Positions 8,864-16,784 of a stretch of 64,000 bases of DNA are shown piece after piece. The notes under the pieces were generated by a model, which did not search any database, had not been told where the DNA came from, and saw only the letters and a program-made list of their open reading frames with translations. The stretch spans positions 46,661-110,660 of the forward strand of contig JBGPWL010000003.1 in NCBI GenBank assembly GCA_041492185.1. The letters are read 5' to 3'. How positions within the stretch are numbered: position 1 is the stretch's first letter; the number at the start of each line of letters is the position of its first letter. The stretch comes from JAOAPY01 sp041492185 (GTDB lineage: Bacteria > Acidobacteriota > Blastocatellia > Pyrinomonadales > Pyrinomonadaceae). Both the position numbers and the translations under genes were made by a program.

Positions 8864-10636
8864 ATGATTCATCTACGCTACGCGAGCGGTGGCCCAACAT
8901 ACTGCATTGTTTCTGTTAGCTCAGAAGAACTCAACGATAGGGAGCTTCTCGATGAAATTATGGGGCTGAGCCGAGAACGAAAAACCAGCCTTACGATGCA
9001 TGAGATAGAAATTGTTATGCAGGACGGGCGCAGGCGAGGTCTAGAGGTCCTTGATTTGGGCTTTGGCTCTCTTCGTGCCCTGACGTTTCTGGGGCACCTG
9101 CGCAAACGGTATCCGGTCCAAATTGACCGTTTTGAATACAATGAAAGGTGGCATTCTCCGGATCTAATATCCGAACCCCTTTCTCTTCATGAATGGCCCG
9201 AGTGGCTGCAATCCGTCTTCCGTACACTATTAACTGATCTGCGAGAGTGGTTTCTTAGTGGACATATATCCATCGGCACCATCACTAGAGTTTGCGAGTT
9301 TTCGGATATGGCTGCCCGCTGGTCACCCTACTGCTTAAAAGAGGCAGTAGCCTTGCTCGTCGGAGCGATCTTACCGTCGCAGCCATTCCATGTTCATGAC
9401 TACCTTACAAAGATTGGTATAGACGCCAATCGGCAGTCGCGCTTTCTTATGTTGGCACAACACGCTTCCAATCGAGCCGCCGAATGGTCTCTGGATTCCA
9501 ACGTACTTAGCTGGCATGCCTGTGCACAGGCGATGATTTCCAAGGGATGGCATCAGCACTTTGAATCCCTTTCATCCATAGGGGAAAACGTTAAGGAGAT
9601 TACAAAGTCTTACGGTCGGTGGGTAAGTAGGGAAACTCCACAACCCCTAAGTTGGCTTGTCGATCCCATACGAGATCGCATTCTTCGATATGCTACAGAC
9701 CCGCGGATCGAGTTAGATGAGTTTCTGGACCTTGCCTATCAAGAAGAACCCGCTGGGTTTCGACTTGTGCGAAGATTGAGTATTCGCTCTGCTTTCAAGA
9801 ATGTTTATTTGGCAGACGATCAGATGGGTAGGTCAGTAGTATTGAAACGATATAAGTCATCGCACACAAAGCCGATGCAGGTTCTAATGGAACGGTTGGC
9901 GACGAGTCCTGAGAAGATGTTAAGCAAAGATACCGTAACGAATTGGCTTGGCCTTATTCGCCACTCGAATATCCAGCCTTGCATGCTTGTAAGGACTGCC
10001 TCCGGTGAGCCGCTCATACTAGAGCCACTACTTGAACACACGCTCGATGAGTTTATCGACAACTCCGATTTTGAAGCACGGGAACTCGTCAAAGTTTTGC
10101 GGGGCATCGTAGATGCGGTAGCCTACTTACATGAGAGAGGACTCATTCATGCAGATATTAAACCTGACAACATCGGGATAGCCGGTTCCGTAGGAATACT
10201 GCTTGATTTCGGTATCTCCACTTTCGACCCGCAGGTACCGAGAGGCAATCCTGGGTCAATCAAAACGAGAGCGCCAGAGCTGTTCTCGCACGCTGCAATC
10301 CCGACTAACGCATCGGACATCTGGGCCCTTGGTGCCACAGTGATGGCTGTAATGAGTCAGGGCGAATATCCTGTTGTCTCGAAAGAGGAGGTCCACTTGA
10401 TGGCCGATATGGGACAAGAACAACGGCAAGCCTTCGAACATTCTTTACAACAGCGCGCACGTGCGTACCAGAATGATCCATCAAAGCTCCGAGCAAGATT
10501 GTTTCGAACACTACAACCCGTGCCTGATTCGATTAGGAACATAGTATATTCCGCCTGTAACATCTCACCAACTGAGCGTCCCTCTGCTCGTGAGCTCTTG
10601 CGCATTTTCGATGTTGCTGTTGATACACCTAATTGA
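8864..10636 (+). CDS. Protein kinase domain protein with novel N-terminal region
   Basis: The C-terminal half (about residues 300-575) is a Hanks-type Ser/Thr kinase. The ATP-anchoring lysine is Lys328 (VVLKRYK), the catalytic loop is HADIKPDN with Asp431 and Asn436 (HAD instead of HRD), the metal-binding DFG is at 448-450, and APELF plus ASDIWALG follow. The glycine-rich loop is not recognisable (LSIRSAFKNVYLAD). Residues 1-290 match no family I know and have no membrane segment. Base composition is distinctly AT-richer than neighbours (29 of 60 G/C in the line at 9241 against 39 of 60 in dnaB at 1261) and codon choice differs, so it looks horizontally acquired. It starts 13 bases after the acylase stop. 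Regulatory or defence kinase are both possible. Confidence 0.85.
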   Translation: MIHLRYASGGPTYCIVSVSSEELNDRELLDEIMGLSRERKTSLTMHEIEIVMQDGRRRGLEVLDLGFGSLRALTFLGHLRKRYPVQIDRFEYNERWHSPDLISEPLSLHEWPEWLQSVFRTLLTDLREWFLSGHISIGTITRVCEFSDMAARWSPYCLKEAVALLVGAILPSQPFHVHDYLTKIGIDANRQSRFLMLAQHASNRAAEWSLDSNVLSWHACAQAMISKGWHQHFESLSSIGENVKEITKSYGRWVSRETPQPLSWLVDPIRDRILRYATDPRIELDEFLDLAYQEEPAGFRLVRRLSIRSAFKNVYLADDQMGRSVVLKRYKSSHTKPMQVLMERLATSPEKMLSKDTVTNWLGLIRHSNIQPCMLVRTASGEPLILEPLLEHTLDEFIDNSDFEARELVKVLRGIVDAVAYLHERGLIHADIKPDNIGIAGSVGILLDFGISTFDPQVPRGNPGSIKTRAPELFSHAAIPTNASDIWALGATVMAVMSQGEYPVVSKEEVHLMADMGQEQRQAFEHSLQQRARAYQNDPSKLRARLFRTLQPVPDSIRNIVYSACNISPTERPSARELLRIFDVAVDTPN

Positions 10637-10680
10637 GAAGTCATTATCAACTGAGTTGTGGTGAACTGAAAGGCGAGTGA

Positions 10681-10762
10681 GACGCTGGGAATGTGACCGG
10701 CACGTGGCATCTGTCCCGCTTCGGCACCAATGTAGAACTTCAGCGCCCGCGCGTCGAGAAAC
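10681..10762 (-). pseudogene. Rhodanese gene fragment
   Basis: Read on the minus strand, this stretch encodes LDARALKFYIGAEAGQMPRAG, nearly the same as LDARAPKFYSGAEAGQMPRAG in the intact rhodanese at 12282-13220 (nucleotides about 12555-12640). Homology stops on both sides, so it is an isolated remnant of roughly 80 bp in the same orientation as the intact gene, about 1.9 kb away. It may mark a duplication or a recombination scar at the edge of the accessory segment. Confidence 0.8.
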
Positions 10763-10847
10763 GTCGCTCGGGACCGGTGCCGCCAACTGGACGACATTGT
10801 TTCTCATCCCGCGTTGGCTTACCATACGCGGAAGAGGAGATTGAAAA

Positions 10848-11096
10848 ATGTCAGCCGAACTCAAGCTAATCCTACCTGATGGCCTGGCGCGCGAAGCAGA
10901 AGCCAACGGCCTGCGCACGCCTGAGTCAATCGAGGCCCTGCTCTGTGCGGAACTCCAGCGCCGTCGTGTTAATGGACTGTTCGCCGCGGCTGACCGCCTG
11001 GCGGAGGTGGACAAGCCTCCGCTGACCGAAGCGGAGGTGGAAGCAGAGATCGCTGCTGCCCGTCAATCGCGTCGCACCCCAGATGCGAGTCGTTAG
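10848..11096 (+). CDS. Antitoxin-like protein of a PIN-type toxin-antitoxin pair
   Basis: An 82-residue, charged, mostly helical protein placed directly before and overlapping a COG1569-type PIN toxin gene, the usual order in VapBC-like modules. The N-terminus (ELKLILPDGLAREAEANG) resembles the short beta strand plus helix of ribbon-helix-helix antitoxins, and the C-terminal part (PLTEAEVEAEIAAAR) would be the toxin-wrapping helix; both are inferred. The ribosome site is GAGGAGA at 10833-10839 ahead of ATG 10848. Its stop codon TAG (11094-11096) falls exactly where the toxin reading frame is disturbed. Confidence 0.7.
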   Translation: MSAELKLILPDGLAREAEANGLRTPESIEALLCAELQRRRVNGLFAAADRLAEVDKPPLTEAEVEAEIAAARQSRRTPDASR

Positions 11097-11497
11097 CTGA
11101 CACGAACATCGTTGTCTCGGGTTTGCTCTGGCGTGGTAATCCGCGTCGTGTGCTAGAGGCTGCGCGTGAAGGCGTCATAGGCTTATTCACGAGCGCCGTG
11201 CTGCTTGATGAATTGGAAGACGTCTTGAGTCGTGAGAAATTCGCAATGCGGCTTGAAGCAGCAGGAGTAACGGCGCACGAACTAATGTTGGGCTATGCCG
11301 CGCTGGCGACAGTTATGGAACCGGGGACTATTGAGCGGGTAGTCCTCGCTGATCCTGATGACGACGCTGTTCTCGCTTGCGCAGTTTCGGCTGGAGGCGA
11401 GATCATAGTTTCAGGCGATAGTCACCTATTAGACTTGAAACAGTACCAGATCATTCGCATCCTCACGGCCGCAGAACTCGTTGGCAAGATTTCATAA
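11083..11497 (+). pseudogene. PIN-domain toxin (COG1569 type), frameshifted at the start
   Basis: PIN toxins are magnesium-dependent RNases. The body from 11096 encodes ADTNIVVSGLLWRGNPRRV, then LLDELEDVLSREKF, DPDDDAVLACAVSAG and SGDSHLL, which contain the acidic catalytic residues. The expected start is ATG CGA GTC GTT at 11083-11094, giving MRVV before ADTN as in relatives, but that frame is offset by one base: an extra A at about 11095 turns the sequence into GTT-AGC-TGA. In the toxin's own frame the first usable start is TTG 11123, which would omit the first catalytic Asp. So the toxin is probably inactive, unless a base call is wrong or frameshifting occurs. Confidence 0.75.
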
Positions 11498-11642
11498 AGC
11501 TACTCAGCACGGACCGAAGTCGGTTCCACGAAACAGCCGTTCCGCAAGACAGCAGATTCCGTTTACCTACAAATTCTTGGCGCACTCGTGCAAGCGTGCG
11601 GTTGGGTGTGAGGCGCGTTGATCGAGTCTTTGCCCACAGAAA

Positions 11643-11678
11643 GCGATCCACGAAATCACACGAAAATTCACGAAACAC
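11643..11678 (+). repeat. Solo arm of the CACGAAATCACACGAA palindrome family
   Basis: Contains CGATCCACGAAATCACACG, identical to the right arm of the palindromes at 12161-12223 and 28581-28645, followed by a second CACGAAA word. No matching left arm is visible upstream, so it is a partial copy in the 238-base gap between the PIN gene and the aspartic protease gene. Confidence 0.8.
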
Positions 11679-11735
11679 TAGGCGGGTTCTTTCCCAGCTT
11701 GCCGGGCAATACGGACGCGGGGTAATCTTTCCGAC

Positions 11736-12119
11736 ATGAGCATGTTCAAGGTCAGCGCGGTTGCCCGTAACACGAAGGACGAAAGCAAGGTCAGCGCACC
11801 GGTCGAAGTTCTCGTGGACTCCGGCTCGGAGCTGACCTGGCTACCCAGAGACCTTCTGACCGGCATCGACGTAAAGCCCCTGCGTAAACGCAATCTCACG
11901 ACGGCTACTAAGCAGCAAGTCACACGCGAGACTGGCTATGCCATCGTCGGTGCCGAGGGTTTTGAAACCGTGGACGAAGTAGTGTTTGCCGAACCGGGTG
12001 ACATGGCGTTGCTCGGCGTGAGAACTCTGGAGGGCTTCGGCGTCATGGTCGACAACATCGCTCATCGTTTTGTCGCCACGACGACGATAGTAGCAGCAGC
12101 TTTCCACGAGGCCACCTAG
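11736..12119 (+). CDS. Clan AA (retropepsin-like) aspartic protease
   Basis: A 127-residue, signal-less protein with the single-domain aspartic protease pattern. The active-site motif is LVDSGSE (Asp-Ser-Gly, about residues 27-33), followed by TWLPRDLL. The C-terminal partner hydrophobic-Gly motif is ALLGVRTLEGFGVMVDN (about 90-106), the usual LLG..tLe..g..vd signature of bacterial retropepsin-like proteins. One such domain would act as a dimer; this is family knowledge. ATG 11736 has no clear ribosome site, with a second ATG two codons on (11742). It sits between two copies of the same palindromic repeat, next to the broken toxin gene. Similar small genes often occur in accessory regions with toxin-antitoxin genes. 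Confidence 0.8.
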   Translation: MSMFKVSAVARNTKDESKVSAPVEVLVDSGSELTWLPRDLLTGIDVKPLRKRNLTTATKQQVTRETGYAIVGAEGFETVDEVVFAEPGDMALLGVRTLEGFGVMVDNIAHRFVATTTIVAAAFHEAT

Positions 12120-12160
12120 GCGCGTGAGGAAAGTTTCCGAGCGTGTGTTTAGTGTTATTC

Positions 12161-12223
12161 CGTGTGATTTCGTGGATCGTTTGCCCATGTGCTGGCTAAG
12201 GAAACGATCCACGAAATCACACG
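12161..12223. repeat. Palindrome, CACGAAATCACACG family, full copy
   Basis: Perfect 22-bp inverted repeat: 12161-12182 pairs with 12202-12223 around a 19-base loop. Pairing continues outward with mismatches for about 15 more bases on each side (12146-12160 with 12224-12238). It lies between the convergent protease gene and rhodanese gene and could act as a bidirectional terminator; there is no T tract. Confidence 0.9.
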
Positions 12224-12281
12224 AAGCAACACGAAAAAGAGACATTTTCACTCCGAACAACGCCTTTCGTACCATTCTCCG

Positions 12282-13220
12282 CTACGGCTTCACGTCAGAC
12301 TTCGCTCCATCTGACTTCTCGACGGGCAACTCTGGGCGGCGGCTCCAGTCTTCGAAACTTCCGTCGTAAACGTGCGCGTCGTAGCCGAGATAGCGGGCGG
12401 CGAAGTAAAGCAGGCTGGCCTGTTGTCCGATGTGGCAATAGGTGGTCACGCTGTCGCCTTGCTTGACACCGGCGGTGTTGAAGAGTTCACGCAGCGTGGC
12501 GACACTTTTGAATTTGTTGGTTGAATCGTCGACGAGAGTGGAGAAGGGAATGTTTTTGGCGCTGGGGATGTGACCGGCGCGCGGCATCTGGCCAGCTTCG
12601 GCGCCGCTGTAGAACTTTGGCGCGCGCGCATCGAGAATCATCACGCCGGGTTTGTTCAGATTCGCAATGACCCACGCAGCGTCAACAACGAGTTTTGTGT
12701 TTGGATGTAGAGTCAAGTGACCGGGTTTCGGATCGCGCAGCTCCGTTGTCACTGGCCGATTCTCTGCGCGCCACGCTGGTAAGCCGCCATCGAGAATCGA
12801 AGCACGGTCGCCGAGTCCCAGATAGTCGAGCGTCATAAACACGCGCGCAGTCGGTGTGACCCAATCTTTGCTGAAGTAAATGACGATGCGAGACTTGTCC
12901 GTGACGCCCAGCTTCTCGAAAGTAGCCTTCAGTTGATCGACGGGTGGCAGCTCGAGCGTGAGGCCTTGACCGCGCGGCGTTGAAATATCTGCAAGTTGAA
13001 TGAACTGCGCGCCGGGAATGTGCGCGGCGACGTACTCATCTTTCTGCCCCACTTGCAGCAGCACTAACGAATCGTCCTTGAGATGCTCAGCCAGCCAGCC
13101 GGTAGAAACGATCAAAGACTTACGAACCTGAGGAGTACTCGCGGGGCCAACGGCTTGAAGAGACGTCGCAGAGGCGAGCCCAACAATTAACGACACCAAA
13201 AATAACAGGAGTTGTTTCAT
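12282..13220 (-). CDS. Exported two-domain rhodanese (sulfurtransferase)
   Basis: This enzyme type moves sulfane sulfur from thiosulfate or 3-mercaptopyruvate to a thiol acceptor. A signal peptide is at the N-terminus (LLLFLVSLIVGLASATSLQA). Two tandem rhodanese domains follow: the first (about 35-150) is non-catalytic, and the second ends in the active-site loop YCHIGQQAS with the catalytic Cys at about residue 262. The conserved LDAR motif and GHIPSAKN are present. ATG 13220 is preferred because AAGGAC precedes it at a good distance; the frame also allows GTG 13235. The stop of the upstream SLOG-SLATT gene is less than 30 bases before it, so the two are likely co-transcribed. Part of this gene is duplicated as a fragment at 10681-10762. 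Confidence 0.9.
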   Translation of the reverse strand: MKQLLLFLVSLIVGLASATSLQAVGPASTPQVRKSLIVSTGWLAEHLKDDSLVLLQVGQKDEYVAAHIPGAQFIQLADISTPRGQGLTLELPPVDQLKATFEKLGVTDKSRIVIYFSKDWVTPTARVFMTLDYLGLGDRASILDGGLPAWRAENRPVTTELRDPKPGHLTLHPNTKLVVDAAWVIANLNKPGVMILDARAPKFYSGAEAGQMPRAGHIPSAKNIPFSTLVDDSTNKFKSVATLRELFNTAGVKQGDSVTTYCHIGQQASLLYFAARYLGYDAHVYDGSFEDWSRRPELPVEKSDGAKSDVKP

Positions 13221-13247
13221 CTGTTTGTCCTTCACCCTGCCGGGTCA

Positions 13248-15221
13248 TCATTTGGAGGCTGTTTTGTTGGCCTCGGCATCATCGCCGGCCGCATCTTCTC
13301 CAGCGTTGTCGGCACTTGCATTGTCGTCGCCGGCCGTACTAACCTCGGCTCTGCTTTCGCCAACGTCGTTACCTTCAGCGTTGTCTCCGCCGCCTTCACC
13401 AGCTTTCTTTGCAGCAGCCTCCATCGCAGCTTTATCTGCCGCGGCATTATCCACTGTTGACCCGCTTGTGTCGTTTGCCTCGGGCGCCTTGGTCTGATCC
13501 TTGCGAAGTTCGGCTAGCGCGTTCTGCATCTGTTGCACCCAGCCGTCGAATTCCGACTGCAATACGTCCTCGGTGTGTTTGACCAGTGTGTCTACGTTCT
13601 CTTGCTTCGCCTGTTCTTCGGCCGGTAAAGCGGTCCACCAGGATTTGACGTTTTCCAGATCAGTGAAAGCCTGATTATATTTCGTCAGCGTACTCTCGAT
13701 TTGTTGGTACGTTAGGTAGGTCGTCAGCGCAGCCGCCATTGCGGTAGTCAACGCAATCCACACCTGTTGATTGATGGCTGCCAGGAGCGTTCCCAAGCCG
13801 CCAATAATGTAGATAGACCACTGAATCCATTTCAGTTTCTGTTCATGCTCAACGGCTTTCTTCTTGTAGTAGTTAAGCTGGTCCGCCAGTCGAACCTGAA
13901 CGTAGCGATCGGGAGTTAGAACAGTAAACCCATCATCTCCACTGTACTTAACGTTCGGTGGAAAATCCTGCTCCTTGTCATACGGTATCAGCGACGATGC
14001 ATTCACCTCGGTACGCATTGCTCGCCGGGTAATATCCTCAACTCTTTGCGCCAACACCTGTTCAGGAGTCGGTGGAGGAGGCTGAGGAGTTGTTCCCGGA
14101 GGAGCAGGGGCAGGCGGAGCGTTGAATACTTCTTTGTAATCGCCGGACCTGGTTCTAAAGCGATAGATCTCTCGCTTAATCGCTTCGGCGCCGGCGCGCA
14201 ACAACAGCCACTTGTTGCCTTGCTTGAATTTGTTGGCAGCGGTGATTAGTACCGTTAGAACAATCGGGATGACTACTAACAAATATCTGAGATACCACCA
14301 AAGGCTCCACGCGGGCACTCTCCGCTCGAACACTTCTTTACTTAACGCCAGCGCGGTGGCCAGGAGCCCAATCGTCAGGATTGTTAGCTGTAGCCGGTTA
14401 AATCTGCGTTGTTGCAGAATTGCATTAAGGTCGTAATCGGCAAATCGCTCCCAGGCTTGCAGCAACACGTTATCGCCACCCAGCTCGCGGACGATCAGAC
14501 GTTCAGCAGCTCTTACTGAATTGCTCAAGAGGTGAAGTTCTACTCTCCCGTCTGCAATGATCTCAGCCATCACCGGGTCGTCTGGTAAATCCGGCCGCGC
14601 TTTCCAAGCTGCGGCAATCTCATCTGCCAAGCCGCCACTACCTTCAACGACAATCAACGGAAGATTTTGACGAACGCCTTGCAGCGCTTCGTTTCGAGTG
14701 ATTTCTCCGCCGCCAACGAGGAGTGCCGCGGCGGGTTGCTTGCTTCTCAACTCGCTTACCAACTCGTAGATCGTGCTGGTTTCGCTGCCCCAGGCGTTGC
14801 CGTCAACGAGGACGAAGTGTGAGTGGTTCGGGTCGAGCGGGGTTTCGCCTGAACCTGTGCTTCCCGGATAAGTAACCAGCCCCAACGGTGCGACTCCGAC
14901 TAAGGGAGACTTGAAACCGCGATCAGCCACGCCCTGCCCCATCATTTCCATCACGCCGGCCTTGGTGCCGCCGTCGATGATTACTGCGTTCAAATTCGCG
15001 GCTGCGCGGGCGATGCCACGGCCAAACAACTGAGTAAGTTTGGGCTTCAGCTTGTCGTCAAGGTTATCTGCCCCGCCGATGATCAGGAGCACGGCTTTCT
15101 GGCCCTTGATGTCCAGAGCGCCAATGATGTCTTCGGCCTTGGCGCCAGCCGGCGGGAAAACTGCCGTCGCCGCGCGATTGTTTTCGAAGGTGATCGATTG
15201 TGCAGTGATTGCTGGGGACAT
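13248..15221 (-). CDS. SLOG (LSDAT-type) nucleotide-sensor domain fused to SLATT membrane modules
   Basis: Residues about 10-250 form a Rossmann-like LSDAT/SLOG domain: IIDGGTKAG at 81-89, GVAP at 109-112, VDGNAWGSET at 139-148, LLVGGGEI at 167-174 and VVEGSGGLAD at 191-200. This family is predicted to bind nucleotides or derivatives. Two hairpins of membrane helices follow: 277-293 with 310-330, leading into RAGAEAIKREIY (a DUF4231-like element), and 466-484 with 487-505, followed by a helix. A Pro-rich linker (368-386) separates them. SLATT proteins are predicted pore-forming effectors of conflict systems. The last 85 or so residues are Asp/Ala/Glu low complexity. ATG 15221 follows AAGGAT. 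The downstream partner is a rhodanese gene. Confidence 0.85.
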   Translation of the reverse strand: MSPAITAQSITFENNRAATAVFPPAGAKAEDIIGALDIKGQKAVLLIIGGADNLDDKLKPKLTQLFGRGIARAAANLNAVIIDGGTKAGVMEMMGQGVADRGFKSPLVGVAPLGLVTYPGSTGSGETPLDPNHSHFVLVDGNAWGSETSTIYELVSELRSKQPAAALLVGGGEITRNEALQGVRQNLPLIVVEGSGGLADEIAAAWKARPDLPDDPVMAEIIADGRVELHLLSNSVRAAERLIVRELGGDNVLLQAWERFADYDLNAILQQRRFNRLQLTILTIGLLATALALSKEVFERRVPAWSLWWYLRYLLVVIPIVLTVLITAANKFKQGNKWLLLRAGAEAIKREIYRFRTRSGDYKEVFNAPPAPAPPGTTPQPPPPTPEQVLAQRVEDITRRAMRTEVNASSLIPYDKEQDFPPNVKYSGDDGFTVLTPDRYVQVRLADQLNYYKKKAVEHEQKLKWIQWSIYIIGGLGTLLAAINQQVWIALTTAMAAALTTYLTYQQIESTLTKYNQAFTDLENVKSWWTALPAEEQAKQENVDTLVKHTEDVLQSEFDGWVQQMQNALAELRKDQTKAPEANDTSGSTVDNAAADKAAMEAAAKKAGEGGGDNAEGNDVGESRAEVSTAGDDNASADNAGEDAAGDDAEANKTASK

Positions 15222-15353
15222 CGTTTTGATCCTTGGAAGCCGCTTGAGATGAACCGAGTTTGCTGACTGCCAAGCCTAGTGCGCGCATGGTTTATAAGTC
15301 AGAATCCATTGGGAGTCAATATCGCTAAGCTGTAACAGGATACTAATTGCCGT

Positions 15354-16553
15354 TCACAACACCGCCGTCTCTTCCAGCAATCTTCCTGCGGCGAACCGCT
15401 CGATATTGAGTTGCGAGGCGTCGATGAGATCGGAGTGACGTTTCAAAATCAGGTCAGCCGTGATGCGGCCGGAGGCCGGCGAGTGCATGACGCCGTGGCC
15501 GCTGAAGCCGTTGACGAAATACAGACCTTCAACGTTTGGCGCGGGGCCGATGATCGCATGATGATCGGGAGTCATTTCGTACAAGCCGGCCCACGCGCGG
15601 CGCGGGTTTACTTCCGCGTCAACCAAACACGGAACGCGCGACGCGGCGCGCGTCAAAATTTTTTCGATGAACGATGAATCGAAATCGGTTTTGAATCCGG
15701 GTGTTTCTTCCGGATCGTTCCAAGCGAGCAGGATTCCTTTTCCTTCGCGGCGGAAATGAAAACCGGTGGACATATCGATGACCATTGGGAAGCGTTTCGG
15801 TAGTTGATCGAATGGCTCCGTAGGAACGAGTTGTCGACGCAGAGGCTCGACGGGTAATTCGGCACCGGCCATCATTGCTACTTGTGCCGCCCACGCGCCG
15901 GCGGCGTTGACGACGACGGGCGTTGAGACGAAGCCGCGGGTGGTGTTGACGCCGGTGATGCGACGCGAGGATGCGGGCAGGATGCCCGCGCTCCCAGGCG
16001 CGCTCCCAGCGACTTCAATCCCGGTGACGTTCGTGTCGAGCCACAGTCTCACGCCGCGCTCGCGTGCCTTCAACATAAAACCCATCATCACGCTGTGCGG
16101 ATCGACGAAACCATCTGTTGGGCAAAACGTGCCGCCGATGATGTCGTCAGCGCGCAGTTGCGGCACCATTTGCACGATGTCTTCAGGCGAAACCAGCTCA
16201 ACATTTTTCAAGCCCAGGGAAACCTGGAGGTCACGATTAGTTTTCAGGTACTGGAGGTGACGTTCGTTGGTGGCGCAAAACAGGTAGCCGTGTGCGCGGT
16301 AGTCCGCGGGGTGCCCGACGACTTCGTCAAACTTGCTGAAGAAGTCGATCGAATACAACGACATCTTAATATTGACCGGTGTAGTGAATTGCGCGCGCAC
16401 GCCGCCCATGCTTTTGCCGGTCGAGCCTTTGCCCTGATGCGCCTCGCGCTCGATCACTAAAACATTCGTGCAGCCTTGTTCGGCCAGGTGATAGGCGACG
16501 CTCGAGCCGACGATGCCGCTGCCGATGATCACTACGTCTGCCGTTTCATTCAT
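15354..16553 (-). CDS. FAD-dependent oxidoreductase, DAO/sarcosine oxidase beta-like
   Basis: These flavoenzymes oxidise secondary or D-amino acids such as sarcosine, proline or glycine derivatives. The FAD-binding Rossmann motif IIGSGIVGSSVAYHLAEQG is at residues 8-26, followed by EREAHQGKGSTGKSMGG. The C-terminal FAD motif is GLYFVNGFSGHGVMHSPASG, typical of the sarcosine oxidase beta/glycine oxidase group. The frame extends upstream to 16685, but that part is translated from a CGCAAAG-type repeat and does not look like protein; ATG 16553 gives the normal 400-residue length. No strong ribosome site. A short internal Pro/Ser/Ala-rich insertion (SAPGSAGILPASSRRI, about residue 185) is odd for the family. 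It stands alone; substrate unknown. Confidence 0.88.
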   Translation of the reverse strand: MNETADVVIIGSGIVGSSVAYHLAEQGCTNVLVIEREAHQGKGSTGKSMGGVRAQFTTPVNIKMSLYSIDFFSKFDEVVGHPADYRAHGYLFCATNERHLQYLKTNRDLQVSLGLKNVELVSPEDIVQMVPQLRADDIIGGTFCPTDGFVDPHSVMMGFMLKARERGVRLWLDTNVTGIEVAGSAPGSAGILPASSRRITGVNTTRGFVSTPVVVNAAGAWAAQVAMMAGAELPVEPLRRQLVPTEPFDQLPKRFPMVIDMSTGFHFRREGKGILLAWNDPEETPGFKTDFDSSFIEKILTRAASRVPCLVDAEVNPRRAWAGLYEMTPDHHAIIGPAPNVEGLYFVNGFSGHGVMHSPASGRITADLILKRHSDLIDASQLNIERFAAGRLLEETAVL

Positions 16554-16636
16554 AGTTTGTGGCAGAGAATAAGCCGAAGCCGAGTAAGACACAACCGCTG
16601 AGGCCATCGACTTGTCCGCGCCCGCGCGCAATCGAC

Positions 16637-16690
16637 CGCGAACTTTAACGCAAAGGGCGCAAAGTGAATTCGCGAAGGAGCGCAAAGATT
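16637..16690. repeat. CGCAAAG-type repeat arm
   Basis: Words CGCAAAGGGCGCAAAG and GGAGCGCAAAG occur in the divergent gap between the FAD oxidoreductase and the next plus-strand gene. It is one of several imperfect copies of the CGCAAAG/CGCAGAG family. The promoters of both divergent genes should also lie in 16554-16784. Confidence 0.65.
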
Positions 16691-16784
16691 TGGCTTATTA
16701 GCTCTTGCTTCCGAAGCAGCAGATTGATAGCCTTTCGGTCCAACGCTCTCTTCGTTGATATCTTGCAGATGGGACAAAGACATC

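Noticed and set aside
16554..16685. N-terminal extension of the FAD oxidoreductase
   Set aside because: Encoded by the CGCAAAG repeat and not protein-like; ATG 16553 matches the family start.
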